The notes below the pieces were generated by a model. It did no database searches. It was not told the origin of the DNA and worked only from the letters and a program-made list of their open reading frames with translations. A program made the position numbers and the translations under genes. DNA of 64,000 nucleotides from the NCBI RefSeq assembly GCF_009017415.1, contig NC_092407.1, positions 1 through 64,000 on the forward strand. The letters run 5' to 3'. This document shows positions 44,560 through 56,905 of the stretch, one piece after another. Within the stretch, counting starts at the first letter, position 1. Each line of letters starts with the position of its first letter. This stretch comes from Aspergillus flavus (Eukaryota; Ascomycota; Eurotiomycetes; Eurotiales; Aspergillaceae).

Positions 44560-46932
44560 TTAGATACCTACTTGTCTCACAATATCCAAGGCACTCTGAT
44601 ACCTCTGGATTCTGGAGAGCAGGTTGTTTCGAATTGTGGAGGTCGCAAAGTTTTCTTCGGCAACATCTGCTAGCTCCCTATCAGTCATTCCACCAGCAAG
44701 ATCAGGAGAAAGGAGGCGAATGGCTGCATCTTGGCCTAGTAAGCATCGTTCGGTCACCTGAAGAATGACGGTATCACAAAATCGTTTCAATGCCAACTTG
44801 TAGTATGCTTTCAGAATATCGTGTATGTCATTGACGGCTTGTTCGTTGCTCAGGTGAATTCCACTTAACACATCCGTCACGTTCATTGGGACACCTTCTA
44901 GGTCTAAGCTCCTGAGCCTTGCCATAACGCGTTCTTGCCGTGTTTCTGCAAGTGTATCTGCAAAGTAGTGGTTCACGGTCTGCAAGATTCCGCCTCGCTC
45001 GTCGCTGAGAATGGTGGACAGTATCTCCATGGCACGGGTAGAGGTCGTCGTCTGCCTTCGGACGATCTGTGACATCAGGCTGGCTCTTACCTCATCGTCC
45101 CCAACGATCTTCTCGAGGCTCATCCGAATGAAGTCGGAGGTTTTTGAAGAAGCCTTCTCAACATAGTCCTGGGCGATCTTTTCCCAGGGAGATGATTGCT
45201 GCCGGAACATATTCTCGAGAACAGCTGGGTTTACTGTCCCGGGAAGTTCGGCACCACGCGAATCACGGTACAGAGTTCGGATCCACTCATAAATATTTTG
45301 CTGATCACCAGCGCTCCGGTCGAAACTACCGTCAACTTCTCCTGAGACTGTCTGGAAAATTTTTAAATGCCCGTAATGTGCCATGTCTTTCGCAAAGAGT
45401 TCGTTGAGACTATGAATGTGCATGCGTAGCTTCAGCGGACTATTGCTATCCCAAGTGGGATCGTAATTGCCACTGAGCGCATTGCCCACGTGCCTTTCGT
45501 ATAATGTTCCAATCTGAGTCAAGTATCGTCTCTGATCAACAGTCGTCTGGCGAGAAGGACCGAGTAGCTCCAACTCTTTCTGTGTCTCTTGCGAGAGATC
45601 TTCAATCTCCTTTACCATCCCTGGAAATTCCCCTTTGATGTGACTATACAAAAGTCCTCCAAGGAAGAGTTTGAGACATTTAATGCCCACTCGGTCCTTG
45701 CTCAGTTTCGTCCAAGGATGTTCCGTGGAAAAGAAATGGCTCTCTATATGATGGCGTCCTTCGATCGTCACCCCGTTCTGTATCTCCTTTGTTGAACGAT
45801 TGCGGACCGCAAACCAACCGTGATGAAGCTTCTCCACTTCATTTTGGGCAATTCTAATGACCTTGTCCTAGTCAGTTTTGAATCATCCGAGGGGTAGCTA
45901 GAGACTCACGTTCTCTTCATCACCCTCTTGGACAGCATCACACTTCGTTATGATACCGACGGTTCGGCTACCTTGGGGATCTGCACTCCGGGCCATATTG
46001 AATCTATCAAGTCATTTAGCTTCAGAAGCAGAACTCACTCTATCCAGCTTACACTTCTTGATTGGCAAGATTGTTTCTTGCATCCATCACGGCTCTAGTA
46101 TAGTGTTTGTACGCTTAAAAGACGTATTGTAAGATACGTACAAGATGATTGTGCGCTTGTCGGTGATGTATTTCTCAATCAGGCCACGAATAATTGCGCG
46201 ATCCTCAAGGGTTTGGTACTGGGTCGGATCTAGGGCGAGTTAGCCTTCGAGTGTGACAGAAAAGGGCCGGCAAAACGCCGTCATACTATGGAAGAGCCCA
46301 GGAACGTCAACAACACTCAGGTGTCTTTGCTGTGGACCCGAAATTTCGATTTTCAGAATGTCGTCTGAAAAGCGTTTATCAAAGTGCTCTGGGTCCGTTG
46401 TATTCGGTCCAGGGACACCCATGTGGCGAGCGGCCTTCACTTCACGTGGTTAGACAAGCAAGATAAATCAAGACGCGTCCACTCGCCTCGTTAAAAATGT
46501 CTGCAATCTCGCTACTATCGAGATCTTCCTCTTGAGAAGACCGTTCGAAGCTAAGTAGGTTTTCCCTGTGCCCGTCACTGGCACTCGGTCCGGGAATGAT
46601 TGTGATCCTAGTTCCAGAATCCTCCGGCTTCGTGCGGCGAAGGACAATCTGGGTCACATATCTTGTACATAAATCACTAGCAATTGGAAAGGAGAAGCCA
46701 GTAAGACCCTCAAGAAGGGAAGATTTCCCACTGGATTGATCTCCAACAACCACCAACTCCACGGTGTCAGCTGGAATTGGATGCTTTTGAGGGGGCGTCA
46801 GACCTGTGGAAGCGAAACATTGTCGTTGATTCCCAATACTCGAAGGTTGTCTATTACCGCAAGGAGACGGACACGGCCTTCATTGTCCATGTCGTCGACG
46901 TTGGTCAGCATTGGGGCTTTTTTCTTCGCCAT
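44560..46932 (-). CDS. Dynamin-like large GTPase
   Basis: Seven exons (46932-46804, 46756-46483, 46439-46287, 46229-46142, 46094-46053, 46003-45910, 45867-44560) with introns of 42-57 nt join in frame to 695 residues. G1 is GDQSSGKS (residues 48-55, in LPQLVVVGDQSSGKSSLLEG), G3 is VVDVPGLFH and G4 is ITKCDA. The long C-terminal exon carries the middle/stalk region and a GTPase effector domain with YYKLALKRFCDTVILQVTERCLL. Fungal proteins of this class are Mx/Vps1-like dynamins of unclear role, not fission dynamins. All motifs are intact. The gene is 1.6 kb from, and on the same strand as, the giant helicase-AAA gene. Two short introns (42 and 43 nt) are at the lower size limit. Confidence 0.92.
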
Positions 46933-48502
46933 ATTGACGTGCTGTAAAAGCCGTTCTTTTGTGGGCCGAGCAGGAAGGAGTAGTAAATGCTTGCCCTGAT
47001 CGTAGAAGAAGGAACGAGCGTAACAACCAAAGCATATAACTACAGGGCGTGCCTTCAGACCATTCAATGGTGCGATTGGGCTCCATTTTATAATGTAACA
47101 GGCGATTTCAGCAAGGGGGACAATTTCAGGTCGCTGTTCGTATGTCGCACAAGCATACCAGTCGCGAACTCGTTATGGTGATCCTGGGTAGTCTTCTGCT
47201 GATCTGCGTAGAGTTAAGAATGGGCCAGCCAAGGCTGTCTATAAGATTTACATTTAACATTCAATATGGTCCGCCTAGACCCTATTCTAAGAATGATATA
47301 ACGCCAAAAATGTATATACGAGTAAGCAGGGAAACAAAGACACTTTCTACATTCTGCGATCTCTCCGAATAATCACCGGTCTCAAATACTAGCTACCTAA
47401 ACCCTAATGAGGTGTATATTAAGGTGAAATTGGCGTTATTAACGCTAAGATCTTAAGAGCCTGATCATAAGTAGCCTTTTAGGATGCCCGCTATAGCAGC
47501 AATATGCTAGGTTATAACATTTTGGATGCAGTGAAGCAACTGGCCACGGTGATTGGGCCACATTCCAGGTCGCCTTCGCTCAGTATTGCGCTTTCCCGTG
47601 TTTTCGAATGTGATCATGCCTCTCGGGTTTTGTACTGCGCCTGGCTGGCAATCCTGATTCTGAATTTTAAATCTGTCATAAAAATGCTAGCCCTTGCGCA
47701 GTTGTCAAATATTGTACCTGTATTCGAGTTTTTTGAATAGAATTCCAACTGTTACCTTATAATGCGTATCCCTTGTATGTTGCACTCCTTCCAAGCCCCA
47801 CGACTGGAGTGAACTCTCCGGATTTATGACCTGCTGAAGTCGCCGCCCCGATCAGATCAGAACCATCATCTGCACCATCGACTCATAATGATATCAGTAT
47901 CAAAAGAGTGGCGTAAACGTTCCAAGACAGACAAGAATGTGTGACCCTGTAGGCACTGCAGACGGCGATAGTTATCCACTTCCGCTGGGAGAGGGTATCC
48001 AGTCCCTCACGAGGCGGCCTTGCTAACATTCTGTCGGTTTTGCAAGGTTGACTACCTGAATCCTCGTCCCAAGTTGGTAGCAGTGCTAAAGCAAGGCCGG
48101 TGGAGAAGACAGATCCTGAGGGGTGCATATTTTCCTCCATATGGAATGGGTAACGTGGGTGACTCATCAGAAGAGCATGAGTAAAGGGGTTGTTCTCATC
48201 GATACTAGATTTAAACCGCTTATGGAGTCTATCCGCAGATTCACTTTCCGGCTGTAAAGCAAGACACCACACCAGAGTGAGATGATGGTGAGAACCAAAG
48301 CTGGGAGGCTTGCCCGATAGAAAACGCACCGATTCCTCATGTTGACCTGATTTTCATGGAACCTTCTAGGTAAACATAGTAAAGCAGAGGGTTACGTTAG
48401 AAAATCGAGAGAGAATAAATATGGAACCGTTGAAATTGGGATAGGGTTCAAATTATATGTAACTTGCAATCTGAATATACTTAAGAAATCACAGCAAATG
48501 AC
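46933..48502. other. Spacer between the dynamin and helicase genes
   Basis: Mostly without recognisable genes. A minus-strand open frame at 47883-48329 (148 codons, beginning MRFLSGKPPSFGSHHHL) could be a gene fragment but has no motif I recognise. The bases just right of 46932 are the dynamin promoter. Confidence 0.45.
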
Positions 48503-51500
48503 TTAAACCCCCAAAGACTCGTTTGATATATAGTGACTCCCTCCCGCACACCGATACCCGTGTTGCTGTTTGATCCACTGAAATCCAGCAACACAAACGC
48601 CCATATGACGAAGCTTCTGTTGAATCTGTTGTTCCTTCTTCCTGGCCTTTTCCTCTGCCTCACGCTTCTTGCGAAGATTTTCCAACTTAGCCCGTCTGGC
48701 TAGCTCTTCTAGCCGGCGCTGTTCGCGCTGTTTCTTTGCTTCCGTGTCGACATCTGAGTCAGACGATTTGACAGGTGAAGGATGAGGGAGGTCGTTAACT
48801 TCCTTTTCCGCGGTGCGTTCGTCATCGAGCAGCTCTTTATATCGATCTTCTGCTGCTTTTGCGGCCTGTCTGTCTTGCTCTAGTTGCTCCCATACTTCAT
48901 CCGATACCCCATCGTCCCTGGTGACAGAGTCCGAAGGGGCCTCGAGTGCTGAGGGTGCTGGAGGCGAACGTTCATCGTTTTCGGCTGAGCCTTTAGAGGC
49001 TGCAGGCGGGTTGAATGTTGTGGTTAGCACTGGCGTAACGGGCTGCCGACCGAGAACCTGGGATTGGAGTAAATCGAGCGTAGGATTCCTTGCCACGGAT
49101 TGATTTGTTACGCGCTTGATGCGCTCGGACATCATGGCGTCAATCTTACTAATGACAAGATCCTCGCAGATGGCGATCTTCTTATCTCGCATCGACTTAA
49201 TTGCAACTCCAAAGATTGATTTCGAGATTGTTTGGATATCACGCGCATTGGCCCAGTTCGCGGTCTGAGTAAGTCTGGTGAAACGACTCCGCAATTTCTT
49301 CGTAAACTCAGGCCGCGGAGACTCCAATGCGTCCAGGTCAAACCCGTTTATTTTCAACCCAAAATCAGATTTCTGTTTCTGAAGTAGCTTCGTGAGAAGT
49401 TTGATGCAATCATCGGGTGTAATACTGGCGAACTCAAGCTCTTCCGGGAACCGACTAGTCAAGCCCGGGTTGATGTTTATGAGACGATTGATGTCCTGGT
49501 CGTATCCTGCTAAAATGATAATAAGTTTCTGGAAGAAGTTGGGTTTTGTAATGCAGTCGACAATTTCATCCATTGCCTCCTTTGCGAATTGTCCTTCCGC
49601 GAGTCTATATGCCTCGTCAATAAGGAGAACCTTCCCAAGTGATTTCTCTAGCAGCTCCTGTGTCTTAGGACCGGTATGCCCGATATATTGCCCCACCAAA
49701 TCGGTTGCTGAGCTTTCGATGACCTCCGCGGATGATAGCAAACCCAAATCATAGTACACCTGGCCCATCTTCCTGGCTGTACTTGTTTTCCCTGTTCCTG
49801 GAGGCCCCCGGAAAAGGAAGTTGAACGGCACGTGTTGCCTTGGGTCAATCTCAAGCTCTCGGAGGTGTTTAACGGTCAGGCGGTAGTCCTCAAGCTTATT
49901 AATTATAGCTTCGCAGCCAATGGTGTCTTGGAATAGCATCCGGACATTTATCTCTTCTCGTTCTCCTCGATCATATTCTGGATCCCAGTCTTGAAGCTCC
50001 AAGTAGTCGATCCCAGGGTTCCCGATTTTGGCAGACCGTCGCTGTTGCTGTCGGACCTTAGCGCCATTCAATAGAATGTCAATTTCTCCTGCATTGCCAA
50101 AGTGCGGACGGTTGCGAGCACGAGCGAGAATTTCTATCGCTACCTTTGCACCCTTGTCGGACGTGATAAACCCCTGATCTTTTAACTTAAGATCAAGGAT
50201 TTGCCGCAGTTCTATATCAGAGAAGTCCTCAAAAACAAAAGCATCATCGAGAGCAAATCGCCTGGATAACCCTGGATTGACATTTTGGAACATCTCCTTC
50301 ATTTGCTCCTCATAACCCAATAATAGAACACAGCGATCATCACCTGGGAGGCTCTGCACCTCTGCGACTATTGTATCAACCACAGCGGTCTTATATTGGT
50401 TGGTGTTTGAGCCGCTTCTGTCGCGAGTTCCACCCCCGAAAAGACCATAGGCTTCATCGATAACGAGAACCTTCCCTAGTGTGGATGCCAGGATACCTTT
50501 CGTATTTTGCTCAGATCCGCCGATGACACTCCCTATGAAGTCCGCTGGGTTCTTGACTATCACTAAAACCATTCACGCTGTTAGACATCTTCTCTACGTA
50601 GGAATGGAGATACTATATTGCTCACCTTCACCGTTCGACAAGTATCCAAGGTCAACAAGAATCTGCCCATAAAGTTTGGCCACCGTCGTCTTACCTGTTC
50701 CGGGTGACCCAAGGAACACGCGGTTAAGTGTGAATTCGACTAAAGGCTTCTCATTTAGCTCGCGCTCGTAATTACTTTGTATACTGTCTAATAAAGCGTG
50801 TACGGTATTCTTGACGGACGTCAGACCAATCATATTCTGCAGCCTTTCCCAAGCAGAACAATGCTGCAATGCTTTATTGGGCTCTGGACCGAGAAGGTCT
50901 TGCTTTGTGAGCAGGAAATCATCGATGGGGGGTTGATTTGGGGCTTTGTTCCTTCTTTCACAGGCTAATCGTGCTGCCTGGCGCGCTGTGATGCGGGCGA
51001 GGACATTTTCCACAGTACGCGCATTCCCAAAGCCTTCATGGCCACGTTGTCTGCCAATCCGACGAGCAACGATCCGACAATATAAACCGTTCATACCGCC
51101 CTCAACCTTCATGTTGCGTCTGAACTTCTTATTGATCTGATACTCAAGAATCCGAAGAAGCTCCTGCTCAGTGTAGTCCTCAAAGATAAATTCATGCGGG
51201 AACCGACTGGGAAGACCGGGATTATGAGCAAAAAACTTCTCCATCTGCCGTCGATATCCTGCAAGAACCACGACCACCTTTCCTGTGAGATTCTCGACTT
51301 CGGCAAGCAGGTAGTCAAGGACTTGTGAGCCGGGACCGTTATTTTGAGCCAACTGATAAGCCTCGTCAATAAAAAGCACGCCACCACCATTGTTTAGTAT
51401 CTTGTTTAGTTGCTTTTCGCAGTCAGACACGCCACCATTGGCGAGTCGCGATCCTGTGGTCTCAGTGATAAAGCTACCAGGGATGATACCCATAGCCGTG

Positions 51501-54500
51501 AGGAATTTCGCGTAGATACGTGCAACGGTAGTTTTACCCGTTCCTGGGTTTCCGAGGAGGACTGAGCCAAATCGGTCAGCTTTGAAATCAATGTTCTGCC
51601 TGAACGCTGCGTCGACTTGGGATTTGATATTGAGAAACTTGGCTTTGATGCTCTCTAGCCCGATCATCCCCATTAGCTGGTCTAACTCCTTGCTTTGTGC
51701 GCCTTCGTACTGCTTTTGGTATAGCCAGTCTTGCTCAGAGGAAGATAAAGCTTGCATCATGTCGGGGCCGATCGTGGTCCCTGACGCTGTCTGGCTGATA
51801 TTCATGCTCCGATCGGGAAGCGTTTGAGAGTTTTGGCCGGTCTGGTCTGAGTTGACAACGCCCGGCGAGGTTTCTCTTTTGCGTTCGGCGCCACGAGTTT
51901 TCAATCGTTCAAGATCGTCGAGGGTTTGTTGAAGAACACGCTGCCGTTCTTTCTCATCCTGCTTTTCCTGCTGGAGTCGTCTCTCATGGGCAATCTCATC
52001 TTGAATTTCGGCTAGCTGATGCGCATATTCTTGCTGCTTGGCTTGTCGTTTTGCATCAAGTTCCATATCCCTCTGCCGTCGGCGCTCAACCTCCCTATCT
52101 TCATCAGCACAACGACGACAATGCCCCATTTTTTGGAAGCATGGCGTTAATTGTTTATGATTGCGCGGACATATCCAATCTGTAGCCGCTTTACATTGCA
52201 TCTTAGAGTGATCTGACAGCTGATGACACCGCTGGGGACAGTCGTGCATTCCGCAGCTTAGTTTTGTTCCACTGTCGCTGATTAGCCTCTGTCGATAAAG
52301 CGAGTATAAACAAAAACAGCAACCCACCACGGCTCTTCGCACCCTCCATCAGGACATTTTGCGTCAAAATCGTCAGGCGATTGGAGAACTGCTAGTCTCT
52401 TGGGATGTTGCTCACATTTCACCGGGAGACCGTCGTACAGATGTCCGCTCGTTTGCAGCTGATCAACAAAAGGCCGCCAAACACATTCCCCTTTCTTACT
52501 ACTAAGAAAAGTCTTCGGGTTTCCGACCATGATTAGGACATCTCGAGCGCGAGAGAGGAGCACGTTGAGCCGCTGTGGGGCCGCCATAAAGCCGATGTCT
52601 CCATTCTTGTTGCTTCTCGTTAGGCTCGCGATCACGATTTCACTCTCTTCACCTTGATAATTATCTGCGATTGGATTAGCACGTACTAATGGCTACCAAG
52701 GAACTCATCTTCTACCGATGGTGGACAATTTAATCGGTCGCTTGATATGCTGAGCGCTCGCTTGGGTCATCAACCCCGCACGGACGAGGTCATAGCAGTC
52801 CAGGTCATTGAGTATAGGGTCTGTTTCTTTACGCAATTCCTCACGGAGAAGAGAAAGTTGACCCAGATAAGGAGTAAGTACCACCAACCTGTCTGTCCCG
52901 TACCCTTGCTGGCCGAGATATCGAACGATCCTGAGAACCAGTTGCACCTCGAAAGGGTTTTGCTTGCTTCCTTTACCACCAATATCATTTCTGTCAGCCA
53001 CCCCACCTAAACTGCCCTCCGGATAGCTATGGCTAATGAAGATGACCCGATCCTGGAGACCTCTCGGGGCGGGCCGGTTCATAGTCTTGTCACCGTCCAG
53101 GAGCTCAGGGTAAGTAAGATTGCGCACGAGCGAAGACACTTCAGGCACCATGCGGTGCTGTTTTGCCAAGGTGGAATGAGGGAATCCCGACAACACCAAT
53201 CGTTCAAAGAGTGACCGATTAAGATTGTACCCCGAACCCTTTTCTACAGACAGGTTATAATTGTTGATCTTTGGTCGCAGTTGCTGGTGGTCACCGATCA
53301 TGATCAGCTGCTTAGTGTGAGATCCTAAGGCAGTGAGGACGTGCGACTCTAGAATCTCTCCGGCTTCTTCTAAGAGCACAATTCCAGGAGAGATAGCACC
53401 AAGGTCTCGAGCATGCATTGCGGCTCCAGTCGTGGTGCATCCGATGATCCGTTTAGTCCGTAGGATCTCGCGTGTTGTTTCGCTCCATAACTCCCCGCGC
53501 CTTTCCTCACACCTGTCCAGTCTACTCATTAGACCTTGGACGTTGGCAACCTGCTCTTCAAGCAGAAGTTTGGTCCAAGATTCCACTTTTGCTTGGCGAG
53601 AGCTTTTGCTCGTTTGCCACACACTGTTGGCTTGCTCGCTGAGGTGACTGGAAATGGCCGTGGGGTAGTTCTTCCCTTGCACCCAGTGATTGTATAAGTA
53701 TTGAGAGGTGACTTCCCTGCCTCCTTCACCAACGAGAGTCATCCCCCCGGGATCAACTGGAGGAGTGAGTGCTTCATAAACGTGCGGCTCCTCGAACTCA
53801 AGGTATTCGAGGATCGTGTCAGGATTAACTTTGAAATTGAAATAGGTACCAAAAGCGCCGTTGAGGACCTCACGCAACTCCCTACTTTTTTCCTTTATCT
53901 GATCAAGAATTCGATAGGTAGCTTGGGTCCGCCTGTTGCTGGAATGCTGTTCAGAGAGCTTGAGCGGCATTATCCGCTGAGAGGATTTGGAGCCGAGTCG
54001 AACGATAGCTGATGATGTGATCCCAATGTCTAGCAGATCTTCCAAGAACTGGTCGAGGGCATGGTTCGTATAGCACATCACAAGCATGGCTTCCCTGCTG
54101 TGGTCAAATAGTGCTTTCGCTATCAGAGCGCCGATGAACGACTTTCCAGTTCCTAACACGAAGGGTTAGCCAGTCGCAGTCGGTGACGAAGATATAGTTA
54201 CCTGGTGGGCCCTGAATCAAGCTAACTTTCTGCGTGAGCCCGGAGACGAATGCTTGCATCTGAGATGAATCGAGATTGATGGGTTTCTCGGAGGTTAGCA
54301 CGTCTTGCAGGGTTCTCACGCCATGGTCGAGATCCTTGATAAGTCTTTCTTCAATGATGTTGGATGAGGAGATCTCGCTGTCGCGTTGGTAGTCTAACAG
54401 GTCCTCTGCAAGAGGAAGCTCCGCTTTCTCCTGAAGGCGTCTTAGAATGGGCTCATAGGCGAACACAGCAGTATCTACAAAGAGGAACATGAGGTCGCTG

Positions 54501-55654
54501 TAGAGTTTGAAATAAGATAGCGTCTTTCTCACAGCATCGTCTCCTATAATTCGCAAGACAATCTTTGGCTCGTCCTCGAGAAGGTAGTCGATTTGTCTGT
54601 CAACCGTGGCAAATGAGACAATCTCTTTACCACGGAGAAGACAGCCGAATGACTGATGGCGTAGATAACCGCGGTCGTTCTTTAGAAAAGCCTTTCGGCC
54701 TTCCTTGTCCCGGGCTTTCAGAGCTTCTAGGCCTTGCAGACAGGTGATCACCAGGCCGCAAGGGGTCATCCGCCTTTCTGTGCCATTGAATATCTCTTTT
54801 ACAGACAGTCCCTTGAGTGTGGTGACTGTACGTCTCTTCTTCCTTCCTTTCACCGCCTGCAGCTCCTCGCGTATGTCCGAGAGCATGTCCTCTCGTAAGA
54901 GCCGGAATTGATTATCGAGATGACCTGCGACCCGCTTTTCAATGGGCAGTTGCAGGATCTCGTCCGCACGCCGATAGAATGGTTTCTCGACCGAGCAAGA
55001 CTCGTCATTAGTTGGATAAATTGCAATTTGGCGAAAGTCGGCGTGGTCATTGTCATGCCGACCTCCTGGAACATAATCGGATTTTTCAATAAATGTGTTA
55101 CTTGCCTTGAGTTCCAACACTTGCTTCAGCTTATGGCCATAGGCGCGGGTTTCAGGTGATGTCGATTTCAGAAGAGAGCCACTGCTGACCACGGTCTGGG
55201 CATCATCCACCATATCTGCCTCATTGGCAGACGCGTGAGTGAGACATTCGATCACGAGCCATGTAAAGGCTTGTACCGCCGGTTCTGTAAGGGCATTTGC
55301 TTGGAGGGCCTTCATGAAAGCGTTCCACAAAGTTCGCGGCTCAATCATAACTTCGACAATATCTCGCAGATGCTGGCCATTACATAGTGTCTTGATAGAA
55401 GGATCAGAAAGGTATTGAAGGAATAAAGCTGTGTGTCTGTTCAAGAAGTCGGGCTTGGTGTTGAATCGGATACCTGCGTGGATGGCGTTTCGGGCAGCGG
55501 GGCTGGCGACGATGCGCTCAACACACGCTGCGTGGTTGTTTTTCTCGAAAATCGCTTCCAGTAGCAGCGTAAAGTTATCGACAGTCGCAACCGGCCGTTT
55601 ACCACTAAGGACAAGGTCGAAAAATTTGGCGAGCCGATCAGTACGAGACGTCAT
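48503..55654 (-). CDS. Giant SF1 helicase (ZNFX1/Hrr1/SAD-3 type) fused to an NFX1 zinc finger and three AAA+ modules
   Basis: Exons 55654-54202, 54152-52716, 52664-52328, 52277-50626 and 50562-48503 (introns of 49-63 nt) give an exact frame of 2312 residues. About 480 N-terminal residues precede a UPF1-like helicase: GPPGTGKSF (about 482), LLEEAGEILE in place of DEAD, GDHQQLRP, LAKQHRM, LTPYLGQLSLLREEL, DNYQGEESEIV and RLNVLLSRARD. A Cys/His-rich NFX1-type finger follows (CGMHDCPQRCH, CPRNH, CRRCAD; about 1076-1130), then a charged coiled coil. Three CbbX/SpoVK-like AAA+ units have Walker A NPGTGKT, SPGTGKT and PPGTGKT (about 1318, 1604, 1880), each with an IDEAY Walker B. The tail is coiled coil plus a Cys motif (VCVAGFQWIKQ...YRCAGG). 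Hrr1 and SAD-3 act in RNA-based silencing; ZNFX1 is antiviral in animals. Confidence 0.92.
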
Positions 55655-56137
55655 CTTGATGACCTCTCAACTGGCTTGAGTTTGTTGATGGAGGGGCTTT
55701 TCAAGTGACAAAAGAAACAGTCAATGCATATAAATAACAATTCAACCACCGGTGACACTGCTTGTTTCTTATGTGGGCTGTGTGGCTCCGCTAAAAGAAT
55801 GATATTAAAAGAGTAACCCCAGAATCGCCCTAGCAAGAGAATACCCCCAGAGTTACCCCAGAACTATATTCTTACTGAGCAACTCTTTTAACCAGAAACC
55901 AAGGGATGCAACTTGATCCTCTCTGGTATTTACCACTACAATAGAGAGTAGGGTAGCAATGCTTTCTTGGGTTTCGTATAGCGGCTGTGATTCGCTAATG
56001 ATGATAGACCTATGTTTTGTTCTTCAGCCGCACGAAGACATTGAAAAGCGGGGTATTTTTTCTAAAAACAAATATTAAAGCAACTCGGCTTTACTTACTC
56101 GAGAAGCTCAGAAACCTGTAATTTCAAATGTTACTTA

Positions 56138-56434
56138 TTGTCAAAACATTCAGTGCTGAACGTACCCAGTAACAGAAAGGCGCCAGTGCGTATGCTGCAC
56201 TTGTCATTTTATGGCTACATTTTAACCACGCAGAGCCCTTTCCATGTCATAAGCAAAATATACATGGAAAGATCGCGTTGCATTGGCTTTAAGCTAAACA
56301 ATCTCCAGTCACTCGACTCAAACATAATATTTATAGTCTGGCAAAGTACGGAATACAGCACTCTTCTATTTTGTAAACTTTTACAAAGGGAGAGCTTGCG
56401 ATATCTAAAGTTTATATATAATTCTTCACTATAA
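56138..56434 (+). pseudogene. Fossil fragment of the Pif1-helicase element
   Basis: A 99-codon AT-rich open stretch contains KLNNLQSLDSNI. The helicase relic at 8.3-8.5 kb has KLISLQSLDSNI at the corresponding place, and the DNA there shares TCACTCGACTC with adjacent similarity. I take this as a second, far more decayed copy. The similarity is short, so confidence is moderate. Confidence 0.45.
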
Positions 56435-56829
56435 ATAAACCTTTCCAGTGGATTCTACATGACTCCTTAATTATTATCAACCTGCCACTTATTCTTAGTT
56501 CAGACGTTTTTCAGCCAAGAGACTATAGCTGAGAGCACTAAGATATATACAACATTACTTGTCAATACAGGACGTTGCCATACTCAGGAAAACCATTATT
56601 TTATTGCAGCCTAGCTCAGTTGCAGCTTAGGGTTACTAAAACAATCCAAGAGTGTACGTGGCGACACCAGTTTCCGGACAGCCTGTTGATCCCGGTAAGT
56701 GACGGATCTACAGGATTGGTGAACCTGTAAAATGACGGGGGCCTATAACATTGAGATTTTGTGGACGTTGTAGTTGATATTACCTTCGATACAACGTAAT
56801 CGGCAAGTGGTCCGGTCACCCACGCGATT

Positions 56830-56905
56830 CGGGGCGGGTTCTTGATCTAGAATCCCCTTCGACCCAGAGCTGGGTTGGGGGTGTGTTGGGGGCGGGTTTT
56901 TCGGG
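56830..56905. repeat. Dispersed GC-rich repeat, copy 2
   Basis: GGGGCGGGTTC, GATCTAGAATCCCC, CGACCCAGAGC and GGGTTGGGGG occur in the same order as in 13850-13990. The two copies align over roughly 45 bp around GATCTAGAA. It is the only GC-rich patch in this AT-rich stretch. Confidence 0.5.

Noticed and set aside
47394..47411. CCTAAACCCTAATG resembles the telomere repeat
   Set aside because: Only about one unit is present, with no neighbouring copies, so it is not an interstitial telomere array.
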